A stretch of 64,000 nucleotides of DNA from Apostichopus japonicus (Eukaryota > Echinodermata > Holothuroidea > Aspidochirotida > Stichopodidae): contig NC_092574.1 in assembly GCF_037975245.1 (NCBI RefSeq), positions 11,993,213-12,057,212 on the forward strand. The letters run 5' to 3'. Below, in pieces: positions 48,480 to 62,142 of this stretch (its first letter is position 1; every line of letters starts with the position of its first letter). The position numbers and the translations under genes are program-made. The notes beneath the pieces were generated by a model. The model searched no databases and was not told the DNA's origin. It saw only the letters and a program-made list of their open reading frames with translations.

Positions 48480-49774
48480 ATGTTGAAGTTAAAAGCAAGT
48501 TGTCCGGATAAAACGTCATACGTGAACCAGGTCACAGGTATTTGAATATCTACTGTATGGCGATTATCCAGCGATTTTGTTCAATCAATCTCAATTGGCG
48601 CCATCGGCGCCAGTCTCAACTTTCAAAAGGTCGGTACTAAATATTAGATAAGTTCTTGTGATAAAGAAGTGGTTCATTTTAGAGCCTATATTTTAATCAA
48701 CAATTAAGTTCATGATTGCGTGCTGCCTGTATTGCCTCTTTAACATGTAGTACAAATTGACCAATCACTTTCCAGGACTCTGTGTATTCTCTGTCACGTC
48801 CGAACCAGGCGTGATTCGTGATTGACGGCTAGGTTGTGATGGTTTTAGTTATCATTTATTCGTTTATATTGCAGACACATGCTAGCTAGAGTTTGTTCAA
48901 ACACATAACACAATATTGCCTAGCTACGTTAAGGGACCAAACGCCGAACTGGCTTCTTTGTGACCGAAAAAAACTTGTGACCGAATATGAACAACTAACT
49001 GACGTTGGCCTTTCGTGACCACGCACTAAAATGATATGTGTTTGTATATATAACAAAATCAGTTGGTCTAGTTACAAACGGATTTTGTAGGGTTTGCTTT
49101 AAACAGTCGAAGCTAGTCTTAAAACTCCGTTGATGCATTACAATCATGTAACCTCTAGTAATACTCAATAAACTGTAACAACCAAAGCAATATGATAGTC
49201 GATTTCCCGCGCGGTCGTGCAGGCCACTATGGAGAAAATCTTAACCAACCCATTGAAAATATATCAATGACATCCTTTCAAGAGCGTTTGTTGGAATGCG
49301 GTTTTGTTCTTCATGCAACGTAATACCCAGATTGTATGACATATCTATATAAAATATGGCTTCTTTCAACAACAATGTAGGCCTAACTGTTAAAATAATA
49401 ATTGTGTGTATCAAGGCTTAGGCCTGCACAAAGTCCAAGCACTCAAGTACTTTGCCAACAGGTTAATACTCCCATGTTCCAACTTTCACCTATTGTACGC
49501 GTAGGATTGGCGATTGTTTACTTTTATTAAAGGGGGGGGAGGGGCGTTTCCAAATTCAAAAAGTAGGAAGTCGAGTCTACTTCCTTTGAGTGCGAGCTCT
49601 TTTCATGATGCCACATTTTGGATTTCTCATTAGACATCTCATTTACTTTTGATTTGTAATCCTCTATAATAAGTTGGCTTATATAGAGCATTATGTTTAA
49701 AATTTCGTCTGCTATAAACTTGCTAAAAGTATTCAAAATTACTTTTCTGGAAGCTCTGACCCTCCAATTAGCTT
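48480..49774. other. Intergenic, nothing recognised
   Basis: No supported gene or repeat apart from a G-run near 49531. The stretch 47430-48170 is likewise featureless. Confidence 0.4.
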
Positions 49775-49915
49775 GCATGTACTTTCGTGGAGTTCTCGGT
49801 TATCATGCATGTACTTTCGTGGAGTTCTCGAATATCCTGCATGTACTTTCGTGGAGTTCTCGGTTACCCTGCATGCTCTTTCGTATGGTTCTCGGTTAGC
49901 CTGCATGTAATTTCG
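49775..49915. repeat. 35-bp tandem repeat, four copies
   Basis: Unit TGCATGTACTTTCGTGGAGT plus TCTCGGTTA and a short linker, with copies 3 and 4 diverging. The stretch 49920-51220 that follows is AT-rich and unannotated. Confidence 0.85.
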
Positions 49916-51221
49916 TATTGTATCAGTGCTCTAACCGGTACCATTCTTATGATTTAATCTTTTATGTTCCTTAAGTTTTTTTAAAGAAAGTGTAGTTCGA
50001 TTTGTTTCCGTGAAGCCGATACGTACTCTCTCGCGAAGGTGAAATCTTGACTAACTATATAATATTTAAATAAGGTATCATTTCAACACAGCACTTATTC
50101 TCATCCTCGGTTCCATGCCGCATAAGTATGGTGCAATCTACCTATCAGGGAAAGAGTGTCTACGAAATGGGAATCTCTTTAACGCGTTGCGACATATCAT
50201 GTTCTTCCGCTGTTTCCCTGTGGTTCAATTCTATGTAAACGTTAAACCGCAATAAAAGAGGCTTCTCGGTAACACATCAAGCCATATCAGTGCTTAAGCA
50301 GCAGCTTATCAACAACAGAGAAACTGCACAAGATTAAACTTTCAACGAGACCTAAAAGGGACAAACTGTAAGTATAAACCTTTTTATTATGCCACTTGAG
50401 CATCATTTAAGTTTTATAGACATCATTATTGTTAAGAGAAGAAGCTATTATCTTATAAGATACGGATTATAACACAAATCCGACTACATTCTCCAGTTAA
50501 TGTGAACTTCTTGTCGATGCATCTAGTGCAATTTTGCCTTCGTGTATGGTGACCCTTTTTATCGAACTTGCTATTCTTTCATGCGGGTGAAACGTGCTTA
50601 AGAGACTAGGAAACATTTGGGTAATTAAGGAAATATAACTTTTCACTTTTTCTCCAAGTGAAAGCTGAAAAATGAAAGATGTACGAGTGAATTCAACCCT
50701 TTTACGTTGAAATGTGGTCTGTTAACCAAGGCCTGGTTTTTGCATTGTATAAGTACATGAAAAATATGACATTTGAAATATGTTGCGTATTTTCTCATTT
50801 ATTTGCATGTAACATTTCTTATTTGTAAAATTCTGTAAATATACATTTATTCAGAAATGCAGGATACATTGCCATTTACATGGAATAATTTTACACAACA
50901 GTGTTACCTTGTTAATTCATAGTAAAATGAGCAGACATAAACATTTTATCTCTATTCTGGTGGATTAGATGTCTTAAAAGAGTTTGCTGTTACAGATACT
51001 AACAAATTAACCAATTTAGCCATAACATTCACTGAATTTTGAATAAACCATCACTTACTAACAAAAGCAAAGATTTTTATCAATCAAGTTGACAAAATAT
51101 AGCAAAAATTTAATATATGATTATTTTTGGTATGATTTTCCCAAAGCGAACATAAAATACAAGTATTTTTTGATAAATAGTCATTTTGGGGCAAAATGGA
51201 TATATTGTACAATTTTTTTGT

Positions 51222-51743
51222 ATCTTTGGGGCGTTCCAATACACCCCAACCAGTTAAGTGTAGCAATACACCTCTACTTGTAATAAGTTCTATCTTTGGG
51301 GCGTACCAGTACGCCCCAACCAGTTAAGTGTTGCAATACACCACTACTTGTAATAAGTTCTATCTTTGGGGCGTACCAGTAGGCCCCAACCAGTTAAGTG
51401 TTGCAATACACTACTATGATAAATTGTTTATATCTTTGGGGCGTACCAGTACGCCCCAACCAGTTAAGTGTAGCAATACACCACTATGATTAATTGTATA
51501 TATCTTTGGGGCGTACCAGTACGCCCCAACCAGTTAAGTGTTGAAATATACCACTATGATAAATTGTATATATCTTTGGGGCGTACCAGTACGCCCCAAC
51601 CAGTTAAGTGTAGCAATACACCACTATGATTAATTGCATATATCTTTGGGGCGTACCAGTACGTCCCAACCAGTTAAGTGTAGAAATACACCTCTATGAT
51701 AAAGTGTATATATCTTTGGGGCGTACCAGTACGCCCCAACCAG
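51222..51743. repeat. 70-bp hairpin satellite, left array (8 units)
   Basis: Eight tandem units of 69-70 bp. Each contains TTGGGGCGTAC-CA-GTACGCCCCAA, an 11-bp perfect inverted repeat around two bases, and the word CCAGTTAAGTGTAGCAATAC. The first unit is diverged. The array resumes in the same orientation at 62954 after the 11.2-kb insertion. The coding-looking LWGVPVRPNQLS repeats are a by-product. Confidence 0.93.
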
Positions 51744-52179
51744 TTAAAGGCACACTCTCAGCTAGGAAATTGCTAAAATCAAAACTCTTGTCTCAACGTA
51801 TTCCCCGGTTAAAAAATAAAAACAATGCTGCCCTCTTCTCACAGCGGCAACATATTCATTTCTTTAATATGGCATTCTCATCTTTAGCTATAAACAGCAT
51901 ACGCAAATGGGTACCGTTACCGCGAAGGTATCAGATTTCCGAGATTCTAATCTGCCTCTCAGTGTTGCGTAACCTATTGGCACAGTGTAATTGTACTGTG
52001 TGCTATTCGAGTTACGCAATTTTTCGATTTGCTATATGGAACAGTGCATATTGTACTGCTGGGAAAACGCAATACCAGCTCGTAGCAGCAGGTAGTTGTT
52101 ATGAAAAGTCATATATGGGCCCGTATGATCTCGTGCTGCCGATTTCTGTTGGAGAAATTGCTGAAGAAATAAAATGCGA

Positions 52180-52631
52180 ATAGTTTCGTCGTGTAATTCT
52201 CTATAAACATGTGACTGAATGTGTGCTGCTTATGTACTGTTATTTGACGAAACGACTTGCTTCTGGCCTAACGTTCTTCAATACTTGAGTTCAAAATAAA
52301 ATAAAACATTGAGCAAACAGCTTATCCACTAGAGACCCTGTGTAGAAAAAAACACGCACATAAGACAGACAGGTTAATGAGCATGGTGAACACAAAGAGG
52401 GGATTAGTAGACGAGGGATGGAGAGAAGAATGAAAGATAAAAACCAACAGGGGAAGAGGATAGGTAGGAGATAAACAGTGGAGGGACAAAGAGAGGATTA
52501 AGGGAAGGGGTAGGGAATAAACTGAAGAAAGACGACAGAAAAGTGTGGAGAAAAAAAGGGGTGGAAAAAGCTATGAGAAAAGGAGTAATGGGTAGGGGGG
52601 CAAGGGGAGGAGGGGGAATGAAGAAAAGTTA
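52180..52631. other. Purine-rich stretch inside the 11.2-kb element
   Basis: From about 52370 to 52620 the plus strand is strongly A/G-rich (GGGAAGGGGTAGGG, AGAAAGACGACAG words). No gene. Confidence 0.6.
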
Positions 52632-52709
52632 GTCATGTCCTTCCTGAATGTTGAGCCCATGAGGTTGAATGGTGCGAAGGCGTAGCATCCACAACCTCTC
52701 TCTCTGCTG
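52632..52709 (-). pseudogene. GIY-YIG-type retroelement ORF fragment
   Basis: The minus strand reads QQRERLWMLRLRTIQPHGLN followed by IQEGHD. It is the same family tail as at 3596-3724, and this is the better preserved copy. It is only the end of an ORF. Confidence 0.5.
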
Positions 52710-52799
52710 ATTCGCACCAGCTCAGGACGGCTACCTAAGGATTCAATCACCTGGGCCTATAGAAACATGTCGTTAATGGTATGGTTGCATAGCTCCCAA

Positions 52800-55700
52800 C
52801 TCTTGAGAAGGCAAATGCTGGTCCATGCCACGAATTGCCGTCCTGGGGGAGGGGTATGTGGGGGGGTGTCTCCCTCCCCGTTTTATTTTTTGGGAATCCT
52901 GGTGATGCCTACATGTAAAATGGTGGCACCTAGAAAGGCTTTTGTCACCCACAATTTTCTGAGAAATATGCATTTTTTTATGTGTAACATCAATAAATTG
53001 AGTAGTAGGTGATAATTCATTCTTGCCCGTGGCATGAAAATGTTCGCTGCTCGCCCCAATGAAATGAAATATAGCCTAATTTGAGGTTCAAATGATGATG
53101 TAAAGGAGGTTTTATACTCTATTATGCTAAATGCTAAAGATATGATGGTTGCTAAGTCCAAATTTGATGCAATTTTTTTATGTATACTTGTCAATTACAA
53201 TGCAGGTTTTTGGGATGCTTGCGCGGGTCAGGGGCTTTGGGTGTTAGAATGCGGGTCCAACCCGCGAATTGTGGGTCAGTTGGGAGCTCTGTGGTTGGGA
53301 AGGTTAAAGTGTTCTCCAAAAAACCCTAAAAGATGAATGACCTTCGGCACAGGGGTAAACTGGACTCCTCCAGCTGCCTATACTACATTTTACTGCATTA
53401 CTACAAACATATGGTGGCTTCCACGCCAACTCTCGACCAGAGTATGCTGTATTGGCCCCAAATAAACCAGATATTCAAATATGGTTACCTTTGGTCAAAG
53501 TTTTGAAACTGGTTTTATTACCACCTTGCAGGAAATTTACCTCACTGGGACATTCAGGCATCTTATGCTTTCAATTAGAATGCCTTAGAACAATTTGGAA
53601 AGTAAAGACCTCTAGGAACATATTAAATATTCTAGCAATTATAGCATGCTAAATTGGGGACAATACTACATAGCCCACCTTGAAAATATCCTGTAACCTA
53701 CTCTGGATAAACACTATCTAATATGGAAGAAATGTTTTGGTTAAAGTATGAATATGGTCACTTGAACATTAAGAAATGCAAGTGAGATAGTGGTAAGTTT
53801 TCCCTGCTCATGGTTATTGTATATATTTGAACTCAATGTAACAACTGTACAGATGCAATCAATGTGTTAAAAATAAAAACATGTTACAATACTGACTTAC
53901 CTAACTTTAGAATAAGCAATACAAACAATAGTAGTGCAGTGTTCCAAATACGGAATGCAAGGACATATACCCAAATAAGGCTAGGAGACGCCATGCCTCC
54001 ATTGTGGAACTTCTCCATGATAAGTATAGCAGCTTTACCGAACTTTTGCCGAAACTTCAAAAGACCCTATAATGTCCCCTGCATTTCTAACATCTCCATC
54101 TACCACTATCTACATCTGCCACTGGGCCCAACTTGGGTTATCATGAGAGCACTGAATGAACTGTTTTATCACTACTAGCTGCAAGTTAGAGTACCTCTTC
54201 AACACTCTATGACATCACAATATATGTTATGTTAAATTGATCTCACACAATACAAAATAAAGACAAGTTATTCTGCACCAACAATAAATAACCCAAGATC
54301 AATGTCACATTAGAACTACTGGTATGACTGAACAAGCTACAGTAATTAAAAACATCAGATATTGCTATCATGGAAAGCCAAATAGTGTACAATCAAGTAT
54401 GTAGTGAAACCAATATTTCAATCATTTACTTATTTAATATGACACAGTTGTAACTTTGATGACATCAATTATGTAGTTTACTTACACTATGAATGAACAT
54501 GCAAATCAATGCTAAATACTACAGAAAAGAGAAGGATACATAACGCACTGAATGCAACAATCAATGTTTGACACCATGGAGAAGATAAATTCTTATGATA
54601 CATTGCACTAGCTTAATAACTTCATTTTACTGAGACACCATGTTTGTTGTTGTCTGTTATGGTACAGTTTGTTCAATTGTCTTGAAGCCTTGTGATATCT
54701 ACATTCTGGATACTTGTTACTCCCATTGTCCACTCTTGTGTCCTTGATGTATGGTATTTAAATAAGCTGAGAAACTGCTTTGACATCAGCTATTTCAAAA
54801 TTGTCCGTATCCATGTTAATAACGTTCACTATGCAAATCCATAGCTTTCACTGGAGAACAAGAAATATGACAATCATCTTACGTAAAGTAGAGAAGCAAA
54901 CATTTATTAATGAAACAATCCAACACAAATACTTCCAGTTCCAACCCTTATATCTGCTTGCAAAACATCCATCATGCAATAACGCTATGCTGTGCTGTGT
55001 CACAAAGATATACCTGTTCAAATGATTTTCCAAGATATGATTTATTTGATTTTAATTGCAAAAGAGACATTCAGGCTCATAGCCAAGGTAACTGGGTTGG
55101 AGCCAGCATAAATGTTATGTTTGTTTATTCACTGAGATTGTAACTTGTACTCATTGTAATAACTAAAAATTATTGTTCAAATCTGGATGAAAGTAGACCC
55201 CTTAATGATGCCCATAACACATTAAACTAGAAATATAGCTCACACTCAAAATTTGCCAAAAATGTCAATGTCTTTGCTGATATGAAACTATATGCACATG
55301 ACAACCTGATCAGATGACGACTACAGTATAGGCAGTTAAGAGTAACTATCTTTAAGCAGTGCAAGTACTGTACTGTATGTACAAATGATGCCACATCATC
55401 ATGAAACATAAAAAGAAAACATAAAGAGAAAAGAATAAATGTGCAATTTTTGAACACAAACTGCTTCAGACAGGTAGGTACAGGGGGTAGCACATTCTAC
55501 AAGATTGGTAAATGTCTTTATTTTTCAGAGATAAGGAAAAATACTACAGGTACTGTTATCATTAACTTGTGGGGTTTGAACATTTTTGGGTCCCTCACAT
55601 TTACAGACCTCCAGTGGCTGTATTAGCACCATATTTAGCACTACATGTCTATGTCATTAATATAACATAATACAATAAATGAATAAATGTGTCCAATGTC

Positions 55701-55893
55701 CTAAATCTGGTTAGTCATATACAGTCCTACAGTAGTAGACTGCACACATAGTTAAAATGTAGACTTATTTACAGCATGGAATGGTTACAGTATGTACATC
55801 AAAAAAATTACCAGTCTCCACTGGGGTATAGCTGCTGGAGTGCATTGCTGCATCAGCCTCTGTTGGGCATGGCCTTTCGTTGAGGAACTGGTG
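52800..55893. other. Interior of the element, no clear gene
   Basis: A GC-rich repeat scrap (GTCCTGGGGGAGGGGTATG) lies near 52845. Several ORFs of 60-104 codons (e.g. 53864-54178) have no recognisable motif. Nothing firm on either strand. Confidence 0.4.
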
Positions 55894-55961
55894 TTATCTT
55901 TTCTGGTTGATCAGTTTGGATACCAACCTCTCAAGTTTCTTAATTGGGCACACACCTTCAA
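55894..55961 (-). CDS. Candidate terminal exon on the minus strand
   Basis: The acceptor CTTTTTCAG and phase 1 give VEGVCPIKKLERLVSKLINQ-KR and a TAA stop. It is a good pyrimidine-rich acceptor with a short basic C-terminus. It could be the last exon of a gene starting at 62629 (also phase 1), but no middle exons were identified. Function unknown. Confidence 0.3.
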
Positions 55962-56719
55962 CTGAAAAAGACAAATAATACTGGGATGTGCAAAGTTAAT
56001 AATATATCAGAATGCATACTGTACACATAGCAGGGAAGTGCTCATGAATATTTGAGTGCCAGGCAGATTGGGCGGTAGCGTGATCCACACCCTGGGAGAG
56101 ATATTTCATGGGTGGGGTCCCCCCCCCCCCAAATGGACAAATTTTGCACATGAAGTATGCTTAGGTGGTGCTATATTCCTAGTCTGTGCCATATATTCTC
56201 CCAGATTTTGGTTATGGTAAAACTTATTAAATTATCATCAAAGAGTGCTGGGCGAAACAGGTTAAATACTGTTTGTGCGGGGTGGCATTCAGAACTACTG
56301 GGCGTATATTAGCTGCCCAGTGTGAGCAAATCCCTGACATAGTGAATTATATAACTTCCAACATAAATTACTGAATACCACATTTTGCCCTTCACTAAAT
56401 AGTCAAAAATTCAAATCAATTTTGCAAACACAGAACAGTAGTTACACTACTAGTTAATACAGAACTTTGTTTGCTATTGGCAGCATAAATTCATCACATC
56501 TGTTTTATGATTTACAGTATGTATAGTGTCAACTCTGCAAGTATTCAAGAATGGTCCATTTAATATAGTGCAAACCTAAACTAGTGATGTGCAAGAATTT
56601 CTATTAAATTTTTAATTTCTATGTTAGTAGTATACACCTGCAGTATTATAACTCATCTACTAATACCTTACATACACTAAATGTCATAACGTTTGATGTT
56701 TCAATGGCAATGTCCCAGT

Positions 56720-57075
56720 AGGCTATATCTCATCCCAGCCAGCATGCCCAGTTGGGGCCCAATTGGGTTTCACTCGGTTGAATTGGGCCTGGTTGGGCCA
56801 GGGCCAGCCCACTCAGTGCCCATTCGGGAACAATACAGTTTGGCCCTTCTGGTTAACATACTTCAAAACATTATTGAGATGTTCAATACATACTTTTTTT
56901 TTTGCTTTGGAAAGCTTAGGTTCTTTTCTTAGGCCACCAATCCTTGACAACAGTTAATTCATTAACGTAGTGGCCCAATTGGGACAGACTCGGTTTTTGA
57001 TCAGGTTGGCCCTCATGTATGGCCCGCTTCGGGCCCATTCGGGAGCAAGACGGTTTCACCAGGGGCTTTCTGTGA
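56720..57075. repeat. GGGCCCAATTGGG repeat element, copy 1
   Basis: Begins ATCCCAGCCAGCATGCCCAG and contains GGGGCCCAATTGGGTTTCAC. It is filled with imperfect TTGGGCC/GGCCCAA words. Its beginning is the inverted form of the end of copy 2 (61725-62142), so the family has terminal inverted ends. Confidence 0.7.
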
Positions 57076-57079
57076 CTGC

Positions 57080-58416
57080 GTCGAGTAAGGGGGGGGGGGG
57101 TGTACGGACCCAAATTTACCGACCAAAATTGATTGTTAGCAATCTCGCTCGAAAAAATGAGGTTAGTCTGCGAAAAATATGTTAAATTGGTAAGATTGTT
57201 AGCCGAAAAAACTGACAAGAAAAGAAAAAGAAAAGAAAGAAGGTCATCAGTATATTTGATTTTACCGAGGAACTCACAAACACCCCCCCACCCCCCCCCC
57301 CGTACGGTACGCCCCTGGGTTTCACTCTTTCGGCTGACCTACTTCAATGTATATATCTCATTTCCACACTGCACTATCGTTATGACAAAGCCAACTGGCA
57401 ACACTGATTCCCGAATTAGGCGCGTTTTTTTGCCACCAATACGTATCGCGCTCCATATGCCCTCACGTGATCATTCTACGGCAATAAAGCTAAAGAAATG
57501 ACCGAGAACGCTTTCCGAAATCCGATATGATTCAACGAAATCCATCGAAATAGTTCAATTCACAATTGATAATTCAATCATTCACTCGAAAGGAGTTGGT
57601 ACTCGGTGAGTATTTTGGAACAATTTTTTTTCTGTGAGGGTGTGACTCATTTGGGTGAATTTGTAGCAAGTTTTATTTCATTGCACCCTCATCTCCGGAA
57701 GTGTAAACTTTCTGTGACGGGTTTCCTCGTTTGGAAAATACTCTAAGGGACTCACCAGAGGAATACATGCGTCATCTTAGCTTGGGACCTCCGCGACATG
57801 TGGATTATTACTATTACGAGTACCAGCTGACCTTTATTAATATACTTAATTACAGCTCTACACGCATATCTTTACCTCGGGAACTTCAACCCTTAATATC
57901 AATATTTGTTCGGACATTGCCCGCTCGTGTAATTTACTGCTCGCGAGCTCTTGGCCTAACGATCACCTCCTGTCCGCGTCGCAGGTGATTATTGTTTATC
58001 AGCGTAGCCTAGCGTGGTTGCTGTTCATAGGATGGTAAGCCTAGGCGCCCTATAGTCTACTACTACTTCGCGCCACCTTCTGGAAGTTCCAACCACGGCT
58101 TGGCGTAAAGATTCTCACGCCACCGATCTAAGCTTGGACTGAGCGACGGTGCACTGTGTGTATTTTCGTGTATTGGAGGACCGACCACGTTTCATTTAAT
58201 TTTACTAGACGGACTGATCCAAATGATTAGATCAGAGGTTTGTTTTACAATACCCTTAATCTAGTATAAGTTATAGCATTATCAGGCAACTAGCCTAGAC
58301 CTAATGGCATGTCATTTCGTGTATTACTCGCGACAGCCTATCCTTACGGTCTACATAGACTTAGACTTTTACAGTTGCAGAGCAATCGCGGTTGGTGTAT
58401 TATTATAAACTTTTCA
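57080..58416. other. Interior of the element, unrecognised
   Basis: G/C homopolymers near 57089 and 57287. An ORF at 57731-57988 (starts MENTLRDSPEEYMRHL) has no recognised motif and might be an upstream exon of the SGNH-like gene. Confidence 0.35.
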
Positions 58417-58996
58417 TAGATAAGTCTCCTTGTTCGTTTTCAAATACACCTGTCTCGTAGTGGATCACCACGCATTAATTTTCTCTTTGTAACCGATTCA
58501 ACAGCATATTCTTTCGATCACTATCGTAGGCCTGAAGGACCTGTACGTAGCATAGACTTTGTAATTAGAAGAGGAGCCACTGTTGCAGACTTGCTTCTGT
58601 ATACCATAGATAAGCTACGTCACTATCCTACCAACGACTGGGTCATTCTTCGCTGTGCTGCAGGCATTTAACAACCTTACGGAATTCGCCAGCAATTCTT
58701 CAGGTCACAGAGTTCTCCGTCGATCTCCAGTTACTGCTCCTTGGCTAATCTCACGTCTCCAACATTTTAAGGACGCTGTTCAACGAGAGCACCCACCCAT
58801 TATTGTTGCCTTCATTACTATTCCTACAGCCTCCTTTGTTAAGTTCCGGGAAAGTAGGCAGCTGTTTTCGCCAATACTCACTACTGAACAACTCAAGGCC
58901 TGTCAACACGATCTCGACAATCAATTGGACGCAGTCAACCTATTCATCCATTGTTTCAATCATCAACCGCAAGACAATTTCAACATTCGTAAATAT
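58417..58996 (+). pseudogene. SGNH/GDSL-hydrolase-like ORF with a one-base frameshift
   Basis: The first frame reads SPRINFLFVTDSTAYSF, IDFVIRRGATVADLLLYTID and WVILRCAAGI, then hits TAA at 58668. The next frame continues NNLTEFASNSSGHRVL, IIVAFITIPTASFVKFRESR and ACQHDLDNQLDAVN. FVTDST would be block I (nucleophile Ser), RRGATVADL block II, and VILRCAAGINNLT the G-x-N block III. Dropping one T in the ATTT at about 58666-58669 would join the frames. Such SGNH ORFs occur as cargo or accessory ORFs in invertebrate transposons. Possible donor GTAAAT near 58990. Confidence 0.45.
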
Positions 58997-59083
58997 GTAT
59001 TTTTCATGTTCAAACTTTTTTTACATTTTTGTAGATTAAAGGGGGCATTTATTCAAACTGTAGTTCACCTATCTGATACTTAG

Positions 59084-59979
59084 AGCATTGAAAATCATAT
59101 CGGTAGCCCTATTTCCATATTCATAGCATGTTCAGTTACCAAGATATGACTGTTTGCAGTTTGTTATTTAATAGGAGTAGAATGGCCACACCATATTTTT
59201 CATGTCAATACCTGGCTATTACTAAAAGTATTATATTTCCCTTTGAAATATATATAATATGTTTCCACACATTCCTTACATGTGAAATAAATAATTTTGT
59301 GTAAACATCATCTAAATCCCAAGTGCTGACATAACATGTTAACATTTTAGAATGGATAGGGTTATAACTTCCATGTTTATATGACTATGAATAACAATTT
59401 AAAACATAGGAATTGCTACAAACCTAAGGAACTGATGTCATCAAATATTAGTGTTGCCGTTCTATTTTATTTCTTAGGAATTTTCCAAATGCTCATATTC
59501 TGTCGCACTCAATTTTTCCAACTGTCGCACTCTAATTTTCACATATTCTTGTAATTTGTGAGTGTCCTAAAATTTTCGGTCAAAATTGACCTTTAATCAG
59601 TCATATTTACCACGTTTTCCTTGTCACATTGAGAAATTGTATCTCGCGATCCTTATACTCCACCATAACAAAACTTTGTATGATTTTGAATATTCTAAAA
59701 GAAATGCCTAGAACTACTGTACAACGTTCAGCTTCAATTTGGTTAATTTACGTATTGATTTTGCTAATAGGTGGGTTGACCCTGTTCACTAGCTTACATT
59801 GGCACTATGGTATGTACAATTGAAACACTCAATGCTAATCTATGGAAGCTTAAAAGTGCCATCAACATAAGAAAAACTTTGCCCCATAAATTGACATTTT
59901 TCAGTCTATTGTTTAGATAGCAAAATAAAATCTTATCAAATATCAGAAAATGTTGGATTGCTCAGTTGCTTTAACTGAG
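59084..59979. other. Interior of the element, AT-rich
   Basis: No exon or repeat recognised. Confidence 0.4.
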
Positions 59980-60260
59980 CAATTGAAAAATTTTCTGAAA
60001 AACGTTTAATTGAAAACTAATCATATCTCGTCAATTGGACATTTTTCTGCAAAATGTTTAATTGACAACTTATCATATCTCGTCAATTGGAAATGTTGCT
60101 GCGAAATGTTCAATTGTTCACTTCATTCCATCTGAGCAATTGAAACATTTTCTGCACAATGTTTAATTAACAACTTATGGTATCTCATCAACTCAACATA
60201 AACATTTTTCTGCAAATGTTTAATTGTTGATTTCATTCCAAATTCTTAGCTGGAATGAAG
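59980..60260. repeat. Tandem repeat of about 58 bp, TTTTCTGCAAAATGTTTAATT
   Basis: Four to five diverged units with CTTATCATATCTCGTCAATT and ATTTTTCTGCAAAATGTT. C/G homopolymers follow at 60301, 60558 and 60644. From 60660 to 61725 no gene was recognised. An ORF at 61437-61673 (LHAPRAVILRPHPMVVIETW) has no known motif. Confidence 0.7.
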
Positions 60261-61724
60261 TGAACAATTGAAATTGTTTCATGTGAGTGATAAATAGCCC
60301 CCCCCCCCCAGGAAAATAATATTAAGCGTGTTAGTAAAAAGCACTGTATTTTTTGGTAATTCACTATGTCGTCGAATATAATTTGTTGAAAAAAAAAGTT
60401 TTCCCTTTCGTTACATTAACATAGCTTTTGTAGTCAGTAGTCTATGTAGCCTTCAAGCAGATAACTATACTCAGTTGCTTACTGTGTAGTGAGGGCCAGT
60501 GGTACAGATGTATCGAAAAATAATTCCGCATAATTCCACATGGTAATGTTGATGAGTAGTACGGGGGGGGGGGGGGGTACAAGGCAGCAGTTGGAATTTT
60601 CTGGCTCCAAAATCCATCCAGTTGGAATTTCAGCCACTACACCCCCCCCCCCCCCCCCATCATCAGGCCTTAGCTACGTCCCTGTGTAGAGATGGGATGG
60701 ATAGCTACTGGCATGATTTTTAAAGCTTGATAACATACATAAATCACATTTTGAGTACACTTGCCCTTTAATGTGAATTTTTATGCTTAGTACTAAACCA
60801 TTCCATTCTTTTTCATTGTGTCGTATCTACATTAAACGATTATACACCTTAATTCTTGCTCATCAATGTTCTTTATTCTAGAGTACATCCATCCATTTAT
60901 ATTTTTGTGTTTTCCAGATTTACTGTAGCAATATTTTTTATTACCTATGTCATTATCTTGTCATAAAACATAGAAGATGTTTATTCTCACCTTGCCAGAA
61001 AAAGTAAAAGTTCCGCTTTCGGTCGCGATTTTAAATGAGTTCATGTTTTTATGATTCCATTTGATCTAGAGGATACATACTGTTGGCCCTGAGCAACATT
61101 CGCATTGCATTTGCAATGCAAAAGTATGTTCAATATATAGCATCTTGCCCTCATCGTTAACATTTGCAGGGTTTGCCTGGACATTCTATTCTTTCTCCAA
61201 ATGCCAAAATGCTCCCTCCAATTAGGATGCATATAGTTTCAGTTCTGAGAGTTTCATATTTTTTCTTTAAATTAAAATGTAATTATGGAGTTTATAAATT
61301 ATTGTTTAGTTTTCATTGTTGTCGTCTTGAAAAATATATTTCATTGAATGTAGACATGAATACATTTGTTTTTATTTGGATTTGTTTCTGAGGCAATTAA
61401 TCTCTGCTGTACCACGACAGTACATGAACAGTTCAAGTGTTATTGATTCAACAACCTACTATAATATGTGGGACACAAGTGCAACCAAGCTATATCCAGC
61501 TCTTCTCTCGTCCTTTGGATGATAGGGGCGACTACACTTTCACGCTGAGACAAACTTATGACTTTTACAAACACTTCCTGCATGCTCCCAGGGCTGTTAT
61601 TTTACGTCCCCATCCCATGGTCGTAATTGAAACTTGGCCTTCAGCCACTTTCCCGAATGCTGAGAGGTGGTAAACCTGTAGATAACTGAACTATTTTAAG
61701 GGACACAGTGAAACAGCTGGGCTT

Positions 61725-62142
61725 AAAATTTGGACCACACAGTTGGCCCAGTTGGGCCCAGTGTGGGTTTCACTTGGGTCAAGCCCAATCAACTGGGCCC
61801 GAAATGGGTCCCATTTGGGCCCCATGCAGTTAGCCTGATTGGGCACAGTATAGGTTCTGTGTGGGCCAAAACGATTGGGGCCCAGAATGGGTCCCAGGTG
61901 GGCCCCATACAGCTGGCCCGGTTGGTCCCCGTATGGGATTGGTTTGGGCCCCAATCAGTCTCGCCCAACTGGGACCAGTTTGGGCCACTCGTGGGCCCCA
62001 ATCTGTTTGGCCCAATTGGGTCCTGTGTGGAACGGAATGACAAATCTGAATGGGCCCCAATTGGGAAGCCCAATTGGGGCCCACTTGGCAGCCCGAGTGA
62101 AACCCAATTGGGCCCCAACTGGGCATGCTGGCTGGGATGGTA
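61725..62142. repeat. GGGCCCAATTGGG repeat element, copy 2
   Basis: About 420 bp of interspersed palindromic words (CAGTTGGGCCCAGT, GGCCCAATTGGG, GGGCCCCA), ending CCCAACTGGGCATGCTGGCT GGGAT, which is the inverted start of copy 1. Several 75-200 codon ORFs in all frames are produced by the repeat and are not genes. Confidence 0.8.

Noticed and set aside
51626-52183. 185-codon ORF beginning in the 70-bp satellite (LWGVPVRPNQLS repeats)
   Set aside because: The first part is satellite and the rest has no recognisable motif; it also crosses the transposon boundary.
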